NCBI GenBank assembly: GCA_937952285.1
Contig: CALFZE010000072.1
Location: forward strand, 1 to 46,382
Direction: 5' to 3'
From: UBA2428 sp002343545
Lineage (GTDB): Bacteria > Bdellovibrionota > UBA2428
Length of the DNA stretch: 46,382 bases
In this document: positions 15,293 to 23,233 of the stretch, in pieces
Position numbering within the stretch: position 1 is the stretch's first letter
Layout: every line of letters starts with the position of its first letter
Notes under the pieces: generated by a model
What the model was told of the DNA's origin: nothing
Seen by the model: only the letters and a program-made list of their open reading frames with translations
Database searches by the model: none
Made by a program: the position numbers and the translations under genes

Positions 15293-16342
15293 TCAGTGGT
15301 GGCTCGGTTGGAAACCCGTGATATCCGACCGGTAAAGACGTCGGATGAAGTCCCCGGCGCTCACGCCGTCCCACGTTTCTTTGTTCCAACCGTGGTTCGT
15401 GTTCGCGAAGACGTGTCGGGTGGATTCCGGGACCCAGGCCGAGCAATTATCGGAGGGATCGCGGGTTTGGCGGTAGATTCCCTGCTTGCCCAGGACGCGT
15501 ACCCGGTGCTGCAGGGTCGTGAGCCGACCGAAGAGCGTGCTCATGACGATGTCCTGGGTGGATTGCAGGACGCCGACCTTCCAGGTCGCGTGGCGTCGGC
15601 AGAAGTTTCGCACCTGGGGCGCGAGCAAGCCCGTCGAGAGATTCACTTCGAAGCCGTTTTCCTCGAGGGCGTACACGATGTCGTCCAGGTAGGCCTGCGT
15701 GAAGCGATCGAAGAGGCTGTCGCCGAAGTGCAGCCCCGGGGAATCCGGCGCCACGAGCTTGCGCTCCGCCGCCGGGAAGGCCGCGTCGATTTGGTCGAGG
15801 TTCACGATGGCACCCAGGGCGCCCGCGGATTCCCCGTAGACGACGAGGTCTTTCGTGTCGGCCTCGATACCGGGAAGCACGGTACGAAGGTGGGCGAGCG
15901 TCTTGGTCACGTTCAGGCGGCCTTCGTGAAGAACGGGGCGGCCGCCGTAGACGGCGTGGTGGTTGCCCACGAAAAAGTCTCCCGTGCAGTAGGGAAGGAA
16001 GACGTAGGTGTGGTCGAGGAAGGGATTGCCCTCGAGGTGGGGGCCCAATATCCCGCCCAGGCCGCGAAAGCCCAGCTGGGTGAAGGGTACCGTTCCGAAG
16101 CAGGTCGAGCGGTTCCAGCAGGCGCCGCCGCCCTGGAAATGCAGGAGCGTCTTGGCCGAGTTTCCGCGTTGCACGTAGACCGAATAGGGGCTGCCGTCGC
16201 CGCAACGTGCCTCGGGAATCGGTACGCGGTAAAAGCCGGGACCGGGAGGGATGAGGCTTTCGGCTTGAATGGATCGCGCCGGAAGAAGCGTCAAAAGGAG
16301 GGGGAGGAGAGTTTGTATATTGCTGCGACGCACAATGGCCAT
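15293..16342 (-). CDS. Secreted pectinacetylesterase/Notum-family serine esterase
   Basis: A 349-residue exported alpha/beta-hydrolase. The N-terminus has a basic start, a hydrophobic stretch LLPLLLTLLP and a probable cleavage after SIQA. The oxyanion region LLHFQGGGACWN and the nucleophile elbow VVYGESAGALG (Ser172) are typical of the pectinacetylesterase/Notum family; the catalytic His is probably in FANTNHGW near the C-terminus and an Asp lies in between. Family members remove acetyl groups from pectin or fatty acyl groups from proteins; the substrate here is unknown. It stands alone on the minus strand, between the cytochrome gene terminator and the SCO-like gene. Confidence 0.8.
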   Translation of the reverse strand: MAIVRRSNIQTLLPLLLTLLPARSIQAESLIPPGPGFYRVPIPEARCGDGSPYSVYVQRGNSAKTLLHFQGGGACWNRSTCFGTVPFTQLGFRGLGGILGPHLEGNPFLDHTYVFLPYCTGDFFVGNHHAVYGGRPVLHEGRLNVTKTLAHLRTVLPGIEADTKDLVVYGESAGALGAIVNLDQIDAAFPAAERKLVAPDSPGLHFGDSLFDRFTQAYLDDIVYALEENGFEVNLSTGLLAPQVRNFCRRHATWKVGVLQSTQDIVMSTLFGRLTTLQHRVRVLGKQGIYRQTRDPSDNCSAWVPESTRHVFANTNHGWNKETWDGVSAGDFIRRLYRSDITGFQPSHH

Positions 16343-16468
16343 GTGGCGCTATCGGAGGACGTTCCAAAAGATTTAGCTGCGGCGCGGCAATTTGAAAATG
16401 GCTCGAGGCTAAAGTGCGGAGAAGCTTGGGGAACTCGCTCTGCGTAAAGTTTCCATGAAGACGAAACG

Positions 16469-16502
16469 AAAAACCCCGGTCTGCCGCGCGGCAGACCGGG
16501 GT
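16469..16502 (-). terminator. Rho-independent terminator of the cytochrome oxidase operon
   Basis: A perfect 15-bp inverted repeat, ACCCCGGTCTGCCGC with its complement (16473-16502), is followed on the minus strand by TTTTT (16473-16469). It begins 26 bases past the stop of the diheme cytochrome c gene. The rest of the gap up to 16342 shows no gene. Confidence 0.9.
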
Positions 16503-16527
16503 TCTTGGCGAAGGGCTTGGTGGGGAC

Positions 16528-17463
16528 TTACTTGGCGGCGCGCTTGGCGTTCAGCTCGGTGAAGAAGGTCTGGCGAGCCTTGTCGTCGTACTTGAGCTGG
16601 TGGAGCGATTCCACGTAGTGAGCCACGGCCCAAAGGCGCTCTTCTGCTTCTTTTTCGTCGCCGGTCATGGAAAGGGTCGTTTTCCACGAGGCCATGGTCG
16701 TGCCACCCACGCCCGCGCCAAGGAGGCGGTAGATCTCAGAGGCTTTGTTGCCGCTCCGGATCCAGCTCTTCGTGAAGTCGGGGGGCATGAATTTCACGCC
16801 GTAGCTCGAATCCTGGTTTTCGGAGAGATGGGGATTCTCGCGGATCGAGTCGATCGGGTTGCCGGTGAATTCCTTCGAGGCGGCGCTAATCTCTTCGAGG
16901 GAAGCGTAAGCCGGGTGGCAGGAGAAGCACTGGGCGACGCCGTGGTAGAGCTTCTTGCCGAGCGCGATGGCTTCTTGTTCGCGTCCCGTCCAGGGATCCG
17001 AGGTCAGCTTGACCGGGGTCGCGCCGGGTTCTTTCCAGGCCGTCGGGGCGAAGGTCTTGATGTACTGAACGACGGCTTCGAGGCGTTCATCCGAAATGTC
17101 CCAAGGAAGCATCGGCGTGCCGCGCAGACCGTAACGAACGATGCGCTTGAGGTCGTCGTCGTTCGGCATTTCTCCCGAAGTGACGTTCGCGAACTTGATG
17201 AAAACGCCCGAGCCTTCGCCGTAGGGCGCCTTCCCGTAGCGGAAGGAACGCGGCGGGGGCTTCATGCCCGGAGAGGCGGGGCCTTTGCCGTCGCCGTCGA
17301 TGCCGTGGCACTGCATGCAGTGGTTCATGTACGTGTCATGCCCCAGGTTCAGCGTGTCGGACGAAACCCATTTACCGCTGAGCTGCATCGGGCCGTCGAA
17401 GACCTTCGACGTGCAGGCCGAGAGGGCGGGAACCAAGAGAAACGACATCCAGAACTTCTTCAC
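16528..17463 (-). CDS. Diheme cytochrome c lipoprotein
   Basis: A 311-residue periplasmic electron carrier with two covalent c-type hemes. The signal peptide ends in a lipobox-like LSACTS, so the protein is probably lipid-anchored. Heme sites are CMQCH near residue 49 and CFSCH near residue 165; candidate axial Met residues are in GTPMLPW for the first and in the C-terminal GTTMASW for the second. It starts 13 bases after the degenerate subunit III gene and is the last gene before the terminator. It most likely feeds electrons to the CuA site of the oxidase encoded upstream. Confidence 0.88.
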   Translation of the reverse strand: MKKFWMSFLLVPALSACTSKVFDGPMQLSGKWVSSDTLNLGHDTYMNHCMQCHGIDGDGKGPASPGMKPPPRSFRYGKAPYGEGSGVFIKFANVTSGEMPNDDDLKRIVRYGLRGTPMLPWDISDERLEAVVQYIKTFAPTAWKEPGATPVKLTSDPWTGREQEAIALGKKLYHGVAQCFSCHPAYASLEEISAASKEFTGNPIDSIRENPHLSENQDSSYGVKFMPPDFTKSWIRSGNKASEIYRLLGAGVGGTTMASWKTTLSMTGDEKEAEERLWAVAHYVESLHQLKYDDKARQTFFTELNAKRAAK

Positions 17464-17476
17464 ATTTTTCTCCGCA

Positions 17477-18070
17477 TCACCAAAGTAGCGACGCGACCAG
17501 GATGATCCAGACCGCGTCCAAGAAATGCCAAAAGTATCCGACCAGGCGGGGCGATTCCGGGCTCAGCGCGCGGACCCCGTCGGGACGGAGGATTCGGAAC
17601 TGCAGCCGCCACAAAAGGGCGACCGCGACGAGCACGTGCGTCGCGTGGACGACCGTGAGCACCCAGATGACCGACGAGAAGAGATTCGCGTCGACCCGGA
17701 TACCGAGTTGGGACAAGTGGATCCAGAGCCCGACCTGCAGGCCCAGGAAGGCCGTCCCGGCGATCGAGGCGACCGTCCAGGCCTTGCGAAAGCCCGCGAG
17801 ATCCGCGGCCAACCAGCGCTTCCACGCGAGGTGCAGGAAACCCGAGATGATGGCCAGGACGGGGATCGAGAGGAGCGGGATCAGGGGAGGCACCGGCTCG
17901 ACCCCGAGCGGGGGCCAGGCCGGCACGCGCGCGCGCGCGAGGAAATAGCTCAGCATGAGGGCGGCGAAGAGCATCCCGCTCGAGGCGAGCGCGACGAACA
18001 AGGCGAACTGACGCGAGGTCAGCTCGTCCTTGTCGAAGGGCTTGCCGGTCAAGGCGTGGGGGGAGCTCAT
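17477..18070 (-). CDS. Degenerate cytochrome c oxidase subunit III-like protein
   Basis: A 197-residue integral membrane protein with five hydrophobic segments and the C-terminal signature VGYFWHFLDAVWIILVAS typical of subunit III. The helix that normally carries the conserved Glu (Q-x-x-E-Y/W) reads LGLQVGLWIHL, with the Glu lost. The canonical subunit III in the divergent operon (from 23234) has LGIQVYEYIHL. This copy lies 25 bases after subunit I, so it probably assembles with the same oxidase or replaces subunit III in a variant complex. It could also be a NorE-like accessory subunit. Confidence 0.8.
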   Translation of the reverse strand: MSSPHALTGKPFDKDELTSRQFALFVALASSGMLFAALMLSYFLARARVPAWPPLGVEPVPPLIPLLSIPVLAIISGFLHLAWKRWLAADLAGFRKAWTVASIAGTAFLGLQVGLWIHLSQLGIRVDANLFSSVIWVLTVVHATHVLVAVALLWRLQFRILRPDGVRALSPESPRLVGYFWHFLDAVWIILVASLLW

Positions 18071-18095
18071 CCGTCGCTTTCCTCGCTCTCGCGCC

Positions 18096-19892
18096 CTAGT
18101 GGTTCGAGGTCGCCGGCTCGAGCTTGCGCGAGACGCCTTCGACGTATTCGTTCTGGTAGATGAAGTCGCGGTCCTTCATGGCCGGGTTCGAGAACTCGTG
18201 CGGGCCGTTGTGGCAGGACGGGATGCGATCGAAGTTGTAGTGCGGAGCGGGCGAGGGGATGGACCACTCGAAGGTGCCCACGCCCCAGGGGTTCGCGCTG
18301 GCGACGGCGCCCTTGTACATCGAGCGGAAGAAGTTCCACACGAAGATGAGCTGCGCGGCGCCGGCGATGAAGGCCGACACGCTCGCCACGATGTTAATCG
18401 GCAGCAAGTGCTTGAGGTAGTTGTACTCGTAGGGGTTGTAGATCCGGCGGTGCATGCCGGCGTAGCCCGCGACCATCATCGCCATGAAGAGCACGACGAT
18501 CGGGACGACCGAGAGCCAGAAGTGCCACTTGCCGAGCTTCTCGTCCATCATGCGGCCGAACATCTTGGGGAACCAGAAGTAGACGCCGGCGTATCCGCCG
18601 AGCAACGCGGCGACGGCCATCGTGAAGTGGAAGTGCCCCACCACGAAGTAGGTGTTGTGCAACATGACGTTCGTCGTGACGGCGCCCAGGTGCAGCCCCG
18701 TGAGACCGCCGAGGCCGAAGGTGAAGACGACGGACATCGTGAAGAGCATCGGCACCTTGAACTGGATGGAGCCGCGCCAGAGCGTGCCCAGCCAGTTCAG
18801 GAAGAAGATGCCCGAGGGGATCGAGATGAGCAGCGTGAGCGTCGTGAAGGCCGAGGTCAGCAGCGGGCTGAGGCCGGTCGTGAACATGTGGTGGCCGTAA
18901 ACGAGCGCCGAGAGGATCGAGATCGCGGTCATCGAGCCGGCCGTCCACTTGGCGCCGAAGGCGGGTTTGCGCGAGAAGAACGAGAGCAAGTCGCTCACGA
19001 CGCCCCACGCGGGCAGGATGACGATGTAGACCTCGGGGTGACCGAAGATCCAGAACAAGTGTTGGTAGAGGATCGGGTCGCCCTGCGTACCGGTTTCCGA
19101 GATCGCGGCCGCGAGGAAGAACTTCGTGCCGAAGACGCGGTCCAAGTACAATAGCAGGAAGCCGGCCGTGAGGACCGGGATGAAGAGCGCGTTCAGGATC
19201 GAGGCGAGCCAGAGGCCCCAGATCGTGAGCGGCATGTCGAAGTAGCCCATGCCGGGCGCGCGCAGACGCACGATCGTCGTGACGTAGTTGATCGCGCCCA
19301 TGAGCGACGAGGTGCCGGCCAGGAAGAGCGCCACGAGCCAGAGGCTATGGCCGAGGCCCGGCGACCACTGGGAGTGCGCGAGGGTCGGGTACGAGGTCCA
19401 ACCCACGCCCGAGGGGCCCATCGGCACGAAGAACGACGCGAACATGACGATCGACGAGGCGAACATCGTCCAGAAGGACGCCATGTTCAGCCAGGGGAAG
19501 ATCATGTCGCGCGCGCCGAGCATGAGGGGGATGCAGAAGTTTCCGAGGCAGCCGATGAGTACCGGCGTGATCGCGAAGAAGATCATGATCGTGCCGTGCA
19601 TGGTGAAGATCCAGCTGTAGGCGTCGGGCGGGATGACGCCGTTCGAGTGCGGGAAGAGGAGCGCGCCCACGAGCGGGATGGGCTGGCCCGGGAAGGCCAC
19701 CGCCCAACGGATGAGCATCGAGAGGATCGCGCCGACCGCCGCCCAGAAAATGCCGAGCAGGAGGAACTGCTTGGCGATCATCTTGTGGTCGTAGCTGATG
19801 ATGTACTTGGACCAGATCGTCTTGGGCTCCGGGTGGAGGTGGTGATCGTGGGCCGAGTGGATTTGGTCGAGCGAAACGTCGTGTCCGGACAT
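18096..19892 (-). CDS. ctaD: Heme-copper cytochrome c oxidase subunit I (A-type)
   Basis: The catalytic subunit that reduces O2 to water and pumps protons. The 598-residue protein starts at ATG 19892, two bases after the subunit II stop. Twelve membrane segments are visible. The HPEVY motif with Glu287 and the Tyr289 cross-link residue, the CuB histidines in YGHHMFTTG, and the heme ligands in VGHFHFTM are intact; the D-channel GARDMIFPWLN is present. In the helix that normally reads P-T-G-I-K, the K-channel lysine position is Phe363 (IPSGIFFLNW). An unusually long C-terminal tail of about 60 residues follows the last helix. Loss of the lysine implies another proton route or altered activity. 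Confidence 0.95.
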   Translation of the reverse strand: MSGHDVSLDQIHSAHDHHLHPEPKTIWSKYIISYDHKMIAKQFLLLGIFWAAVGAILSMLIRWAVAFPGQPIPLVGALLFPHSNGVIPPDAYSWIFTMHGTIMIFFAITPVLIGCLGNFCIPLMLGARDMIFPWLNMASFWTMFASSIVMFASFFVPMGPSGVGWTSYPTLAHSQWSPGLGHSLWLVALFLAGTSSLMGAINYVTTIVRLRAPGMGYFDMPLTIWGLWLASILNALFIPVLTAGFLLLYLDRVFGTKFFLAAAISETGTQGDPILYQHLFWIFGHPEVYIVILPAWGVVSDLLSFFSRKPAFGAKWTAGSMTAISILSALVYGHHMFTTGLSPLLTSAFTTLTLLISIPSGIFFLNWLGTLWRGSIQFKVPMLFTMSVVFTFGLGGLTGLHLGAVTTNVMLHNTYFVVGHFHFTMAVAALLGGYAGVYFWFPKMFGRMMDEKLGKWHFWLSVVPIVVLFMAMMVAGYAGMHRRIYNPYEYNYLKHLLPINIVASVSAFIAGAAQLIFVWNFFRSMYKGAVASANPWGVGTFEWSIPSPAPHYNFDRIPSCHNGPHEFSNPAMKDRDFIYQNEYVEGVSRKLEPATSNH

Positions 19893-19894
19893 GG

Positions 19895-20830
19895 TTAGAT
19901 ACCCCACTTCCAGCCCCACTGGGCCGATTTTTCTTCGGGATCAAAGGTGGCCTTGGACCATTCCGAGGCTTCGGTTGTCCACTTGGCATAGTCTTCTTGT
20001 TCCATCACGCGGATGAAGGCCTTCATCTTGTAGTGATAGGTGCCGCACATGTGCGCGCAGGCGAGCTCGAACTCGCCGGCCTTGTTGATGTCGAACCAGA
20101 ACTTCGTGATGTTGCCCGGGATGGCGTCCATCTGCATGCGGGCTTCCATGAAGAGGAAGCCGTGGATGACGTCCTTGGCCTTCATTTGAATCATGATCGG
20201 GCGGCCCTTGGGCAAGCGCATCTCGTTGATCGTGTTGATGTCGTCCTCGGTGCCGAACTCGCCGTCGGCGCCCGCGTACTTGAAGTTCCAGGCCCACTGT
20301 TGGGGCATGACCATGACCTTCACGACTTCCGGACCCTTCGGGTAGTTCCAGAAGTACTCGGCGGTGTCTTTGTACGTCGCCCAAATCAGGACGAGGTCGA
20401 GCGAGATGAAGACGGCGGCGTCGAGCGTCCACTTGACCGTCTGTTCCCAGAAGCTCTTGCCCTTGCTGTACTCGGCCTTGTGGCCAGGGCGGGCACGGAA
20501 GGCGTACGCGAAGTAAAAGAGCGCCGTCGCCATCACCACGAAGAAACCGAAGGTGACCCACGAGGTGTACTCGAAGAGCCAATTGATTCGGTGACCTTCC
20601 GTCGAGAGATCCTGCGGCGGTTTGTAATTGTCGAGGAAGGGCTTCCCAGGCAAGTGACCCGAGCCCTGGGCATGGACCTGGGACGCTTGGTCCTGGCGCT
20701 GCTGGTGGATCGTCTCGACCGTTTGGGCCGTGGCTTTCTCCGGAAGGGAAATCCAGGCACCGCCCAAGGCCAAGCCGGCGGCGAGTCCCCAAGTCAGTCG
20801 TAGTTTTCGTCGAAGGTGATGACTCATCAT
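19895..20830 (-). CDS. ctaC: Cytochrome c oxidase subunit II with variant CuA motif
   Basis: Carries CuA and accepts electrons from cytochrome c. The 311-residue product has a signal peptide ending near KATAQ, two membrane helices (about residues 88-110 and 135-155), then a periplasmic cupredoxin domain with PQQWAWNF and DVIHGF (first CuA His). The CuA loop reads CAHMCGTYHYKM, with Cys258, Cys262, His266 and Met269 all in place. However, the residue between the cysteines that is normally Glu (CAELCG), which also contacts the Mg/Mn site, is His260. No C-terminal heme c domain is present, unlike caa3 enzymes. It is followed directly by subunit I. Confidence 0.94.
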   Translation of the reverse strand: MMSHHLRRKLRLTWGLAAGLALGGAWISLPEKATAQTVETIHQQRQDQASQVHAQGSGHLPGKPFLDNYKPPQDLSTEGHRINWLFEYTSWVTFGFFVVMATALFYFAYAFRARPGHKAEYSKGKSFWEQTVKWTLDAAVFISLDLVLIWATYKDTAEYFWNYPKGPEVVKVMVMPQQWAWNFKYAGADGEFGTEDDINTINEMRLPKGRPIMIQMKAKDVIHGFLFMEARMQMDAIPGNITKFWFDINKAGEFELACAHMCGTYHYKMKAFIRVMEQEDYAKWTTEASEWSKATFDPEEKSAQWGWKWGI

Positions 20831-20879
20831 TGTCTCTTTAGCTCCCGCATGGATCCATCCGCCTCGTAATCCAAAAACC

Positions 20880-21755
20880 TCAGCCGCCTACCGCCAGGTC
20901 CGCGACCCAAATCCCGAGCACGGTCGGAAGGTAGACGAGGGATGTGAGGAAAACGATGCGGCCCCAGTTTAATTCCCGCACGTTGAAAAGACCAGCAAGG
21001 CACATGCACACGAAGAGAAGCCCCGCGACGATCGTCGTCACGAAGTAGGAGACGCCGGCGAGTCCGCGCGCGTAGGGCAGGAGCGATACGAGCCAAAGCA
21101 ACGAGGTGTAGAGGAGCATCTGCCACTTGGCGCGCTCGAGGCCTAACGTGCCCGGCAAGGTTTTGAGGCCGGCCTTTTCGTATTCTTCCTTGCGGAAGAG
21201 CGAGATCGCGATGAAGTGCGGAAGTTGCCACAGGAAGAGGATCGCGAAGAGGATCCACGCGCCGAGGTCGACCTGGCCGGTCACCATCGTCCAGCCCATC
21301 ATCGGGGGGAGCGCGCCGGGGATGGCGCCCACGAAAAGGGCCATCATGGAGAGGCGCTTGAGCGGGGTATAGACGCCCACGTAGCTCGCGAAGGCGACGA
21401 GGCCGAGGACCGACGTGAGGGGATTCGTGAAGCGGATGAGCAATCCGAGCGAGATCGCGAGCAACGCGAACGAAAAGGCGAGGGCGTCGCGGCCCGAGAG
21501 GCGGCCCGTGACAAGGGGACGCTTGGCGGTGCGATCCATCCAGGCGTCCGTGTCGCGCTCGAGGTAGCAGTTGAAGGCGTTCGCCGCGCCGACGAGCAGA
21601 GCCGTCCCGAAAAGGCCCCAAAGCAGGCCCGCCCAGCTCTCCTTGCCGGGGGCAACCGCGATCCCGCAGGCCGTCGTGAGGATGACGAGCGAGGAAAGGC
21701 GGGGCTTCGTGAGCGAGACGAGGTCCCGGACGTACTGGACGAGGCTCGTTTTCAT
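20880..21755 (-). CDS. ctaB: Protoheme IX farnesyltransferase (heme O synthase)
   Basis: Attaches farnesyl to heme B, making heme O for the oxidase. The 291-residue, polytopic UbiA-type prenyltransferase begins at ATG 21755, overlapping the ctaA stop (ATGA). The prenyl-diphosphate-binding motif ANAFNCYLERDTDAWMDRT with its spaced Asp residues and TAKRPLVTGRLS is present, as is the second conserved loop YTPLKR...GAIPGALPP. The farnesyl donor links this operon to the isoprenoid genes at the left of the window. It is followed after 49 bases by subunit II. Confidence 0.95.
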   Translation of the reverse strand: MKTSLVQYVRDLVSLTKPRLSSLVILTTACGIAVAPGKESWAGLLWGLFGTALLVGAANAFNCYLERDTDAWMDRTAKRPLVTGRLSGRDALAFSFALLAISLGLLIRFTNPLTSVLGLVAFASYVGVYTPLKRLSMMALFVGAIPGALPPMMGWTMVTGQVDLGAWILFAILFLWQLPHFIAISLFRKEEYEKAGLKTLPGTLGLERAKWQMLLYTSLLWLVSLLPYARGLAGVSYFVTTIVAGLLFVCMCLAGLFNVRELNWGRIVFLTSLVYLPTVLGIWVADLAVGG

Positions 21756-22708
21756 GCGGTTTGGCTCTCCCGGGCGCGGAAGTTCATCGCCAATAGGGTA
21801 GCCCAGAGCGCGGCCGCGAGCACGAGGTGGAGCGTCGTGCTCGTGACGCCGATGTAGGTCGCGACCGTAAAGACGCCGACCGTGACTTGGGCCAGGAGCA
21901 GCCCGAGGGCCAAGCCCGCCAAAGCCCGCAAGGGCCGGCCGCCTTCCCGGCGCCAGACCTTGAGGAGGGCCCAAAGGATGACGCCCGAAGCCGCGATCGC
22001 GCCGAAGCGGTGGAGCATGTGAAAGCGGGCCGGCAGGCTCGCGGGCCACAGCACGGCGCTTTCGGAAGCCGTGCCTTGGTCGATGCAAAGCAAGCTCGAG
22101 TCCCAGCCCAGTCCGCAGATCGACCCGGCGCCCCCGTGACGGATCGAGGCGCCCAGGAGCATTTGAAGGTAGAGCGCCGCCGCCGCGATCGCGAGCGGGC
22201 GAACGAGACGACCGTCGATGGCCGGGATCACGCCCGTTTGGGAGCGCGAGCGGAGGAAGATCCAAAGGAGGAGGCCGAGGAAGACTTGGCTCGTGCCGAG
22301 GTGGGCCGTCGACAGGAGGGGCGAGAGACCCAGCAGGACGGTCGCGCCGCCCAAAACTCCCTGGAAGATGACGAGGCCGAGCGCCCACAGGCTCGCGCGG
22401 AAAAGGTCGGGGCGCAGGGCGCGGAAGTTCCACGAGAAGAAAGCCCCGAGCACGGCGAAGAAGCCCACGGCGGCCCCGAGCAGACGGTGGGAGTGCTCGA
22501 TCGCGACGGCCCCTTCCATCTTGGGCATGACCTGCCCGAAGCAAAGCGGCCAATCGGGGCAGGCGAGCGAGGAACCCGTGTTGTGGACGAAGCCTCCGAG
22601 CGCGATCAGGACGGAGGTCGCGAAGAGGGAAAGCCCCGTCACCCAGTGAAAGGCGCGGTAGCTCGAAAGTTCGCGGGCGGGATTCGATCCGGCTTCGACG
22701 TAAATCAT
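21752..22708 (-). CDS. ctaA: Heme A synthase (COX15/CtaA family)
   Basis: Oxidises heme O to heme A in the membrane. The 318-residue protein has eight hydrophobic segments. The conserved EHSHRLLGA motif (Glu and heme-ligand His) and two further His residues (STAHLGTSQ and MLHRFG) are visible, plus THL near the C-terminus. Both extracellular loops carry cysteine pairs, CPDWPLC and CGLGWDSSLLC, as in the Bacillus-type enzyme. The start ATG 22708 overlaps the DUF420 stop (ATGA); the stop overlaps ctaB. Coupling of synthesis genes to subunits II and I shows this is an aa3-type oxidase operon. Confidence 0.94.
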   Translation of the reverse strand: MIYVEAGSNPARELSSYRAFHWVTGLSLFATSVLIALGGFVHNTGSSLACPDWPLCFGQVMPKMEGAVAIEHSHRLLGAAVGFFAVLGAFFSWNFRALRPDLFRASLWALGLVIFQGVLGGATVLLGLSPLLSTAHLGTSQVFLGLLLWIFLRSRSQTGVIPAIDGRLVRPLAIAAAALYLQMLLGASIRHGGAGSICGLGWDSSLLCIDQGTASESAVLWPASLPARFHMLHRFGAIAASGVILWALLKVWRREGGRPLRALAGLALGLLLAQVTVGVFTVATYIGVTSTTLHLVLAAALWATLLAMNFRARESQTA

Positions 22709-23169
22709 GTGCCTGGCCTCCAGTGGTAGAGCATGACGTAGACGAGGACGCCGGTCACCGAGGTGTACATCCACACCGGCCAAACGTAACGAGCGATACG
22801 GGCGTGCTTCAGGAAGCGGCCTTTGAGCGCTTCCCAAAGCATCCAAAGGATGAAGGGGACCATCGCGGTCGCCAGAATGACGTGGGAAATCAGGATCGTG
22901 AAGTAAAAGGTCCGCGCGAGGCCTTGGCCGGGAAAGCGTCCCGAGTCGTAGTTGAAATGGTAATAAAGGTAGCTCGCCAGGAAGACGGCCGAGACGCCGA
23001 AAGCCGCGAGCATGACGCGCTCATGCGCGATGAGGCGCTTTTGACGCACCAGAACGTAGCCCGTCACGAGAAGGATGGCGGCCAAAAAATTCAAAGAAGC
23101 ATTGAGCGCGGGAAAGAAGGCCGAAGTGCGGCCGGCGGCGACAATAAGTTCCGTCGAAGTGGCGTCCAT
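22705..23169 (-). CDS. DUF420/CtaM-like membrane protein
   Basis: A 154-residue protein with four membrane segments. It matches the DUF420 pattern: RLIAHERVMLAAFGVSAVFLASYLYYHF, then FYFTILISHVILATAMVPF with conserved His residues that could bind heme or metal. In Firmicutes the related CtaM/YozB is needed for maturation of heme-A oxidases; here it is the first gene of the oxidase operon, so a similar assembly role is likely. A GGAG site lies nine bases before the ATG. Confidence 0.85.
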   Translation of the reverse strand: MDATSTELIVAAGRTSAFFPALNASLNFLAAILLVTGYVLVRQKRLIAHERVMLAAFGVSAVFLASYLYYHFNYDSGRFPGQGLARTFYFTILISHVILATAMVPFILWMLWEALKGRFLKHARIARYVWPVWMYTSVTGVLVYVMLYHWRPGT

Positions 23170-23200
23170 CTTAGATGCTCCGGGGTCTAGTGCGGCTTTT

Positions 23201-23228
23201 TTAAGTTCTCAACCTCGTTGAGTATTTA
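23201..23228 (+). promoter_or_regulatory. Candidate promoter of the plus-strand oxidase genes with an operator in its spacer
   Basis: TTAAGT (23201-23206) and TATTTA (23223-23228) are 16 bases apart. The spacer contains the palindrome CTCAAC-CTC-GTTGAG (23208-23222), the classical position for a repressor site. The region also lies between two divergent oxidase operons, so one factor could control both. The elements are only partly matched to consensus. Confidence 0.45.
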
Positions 23229-23233
23229 AATGA

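Noticed and set aside
23170..23233. Divergent oxidase gap as a riboswitch or small RNA
   Set aside because: Only 64 bases with one short palindrome; too short for a known riboswitch.
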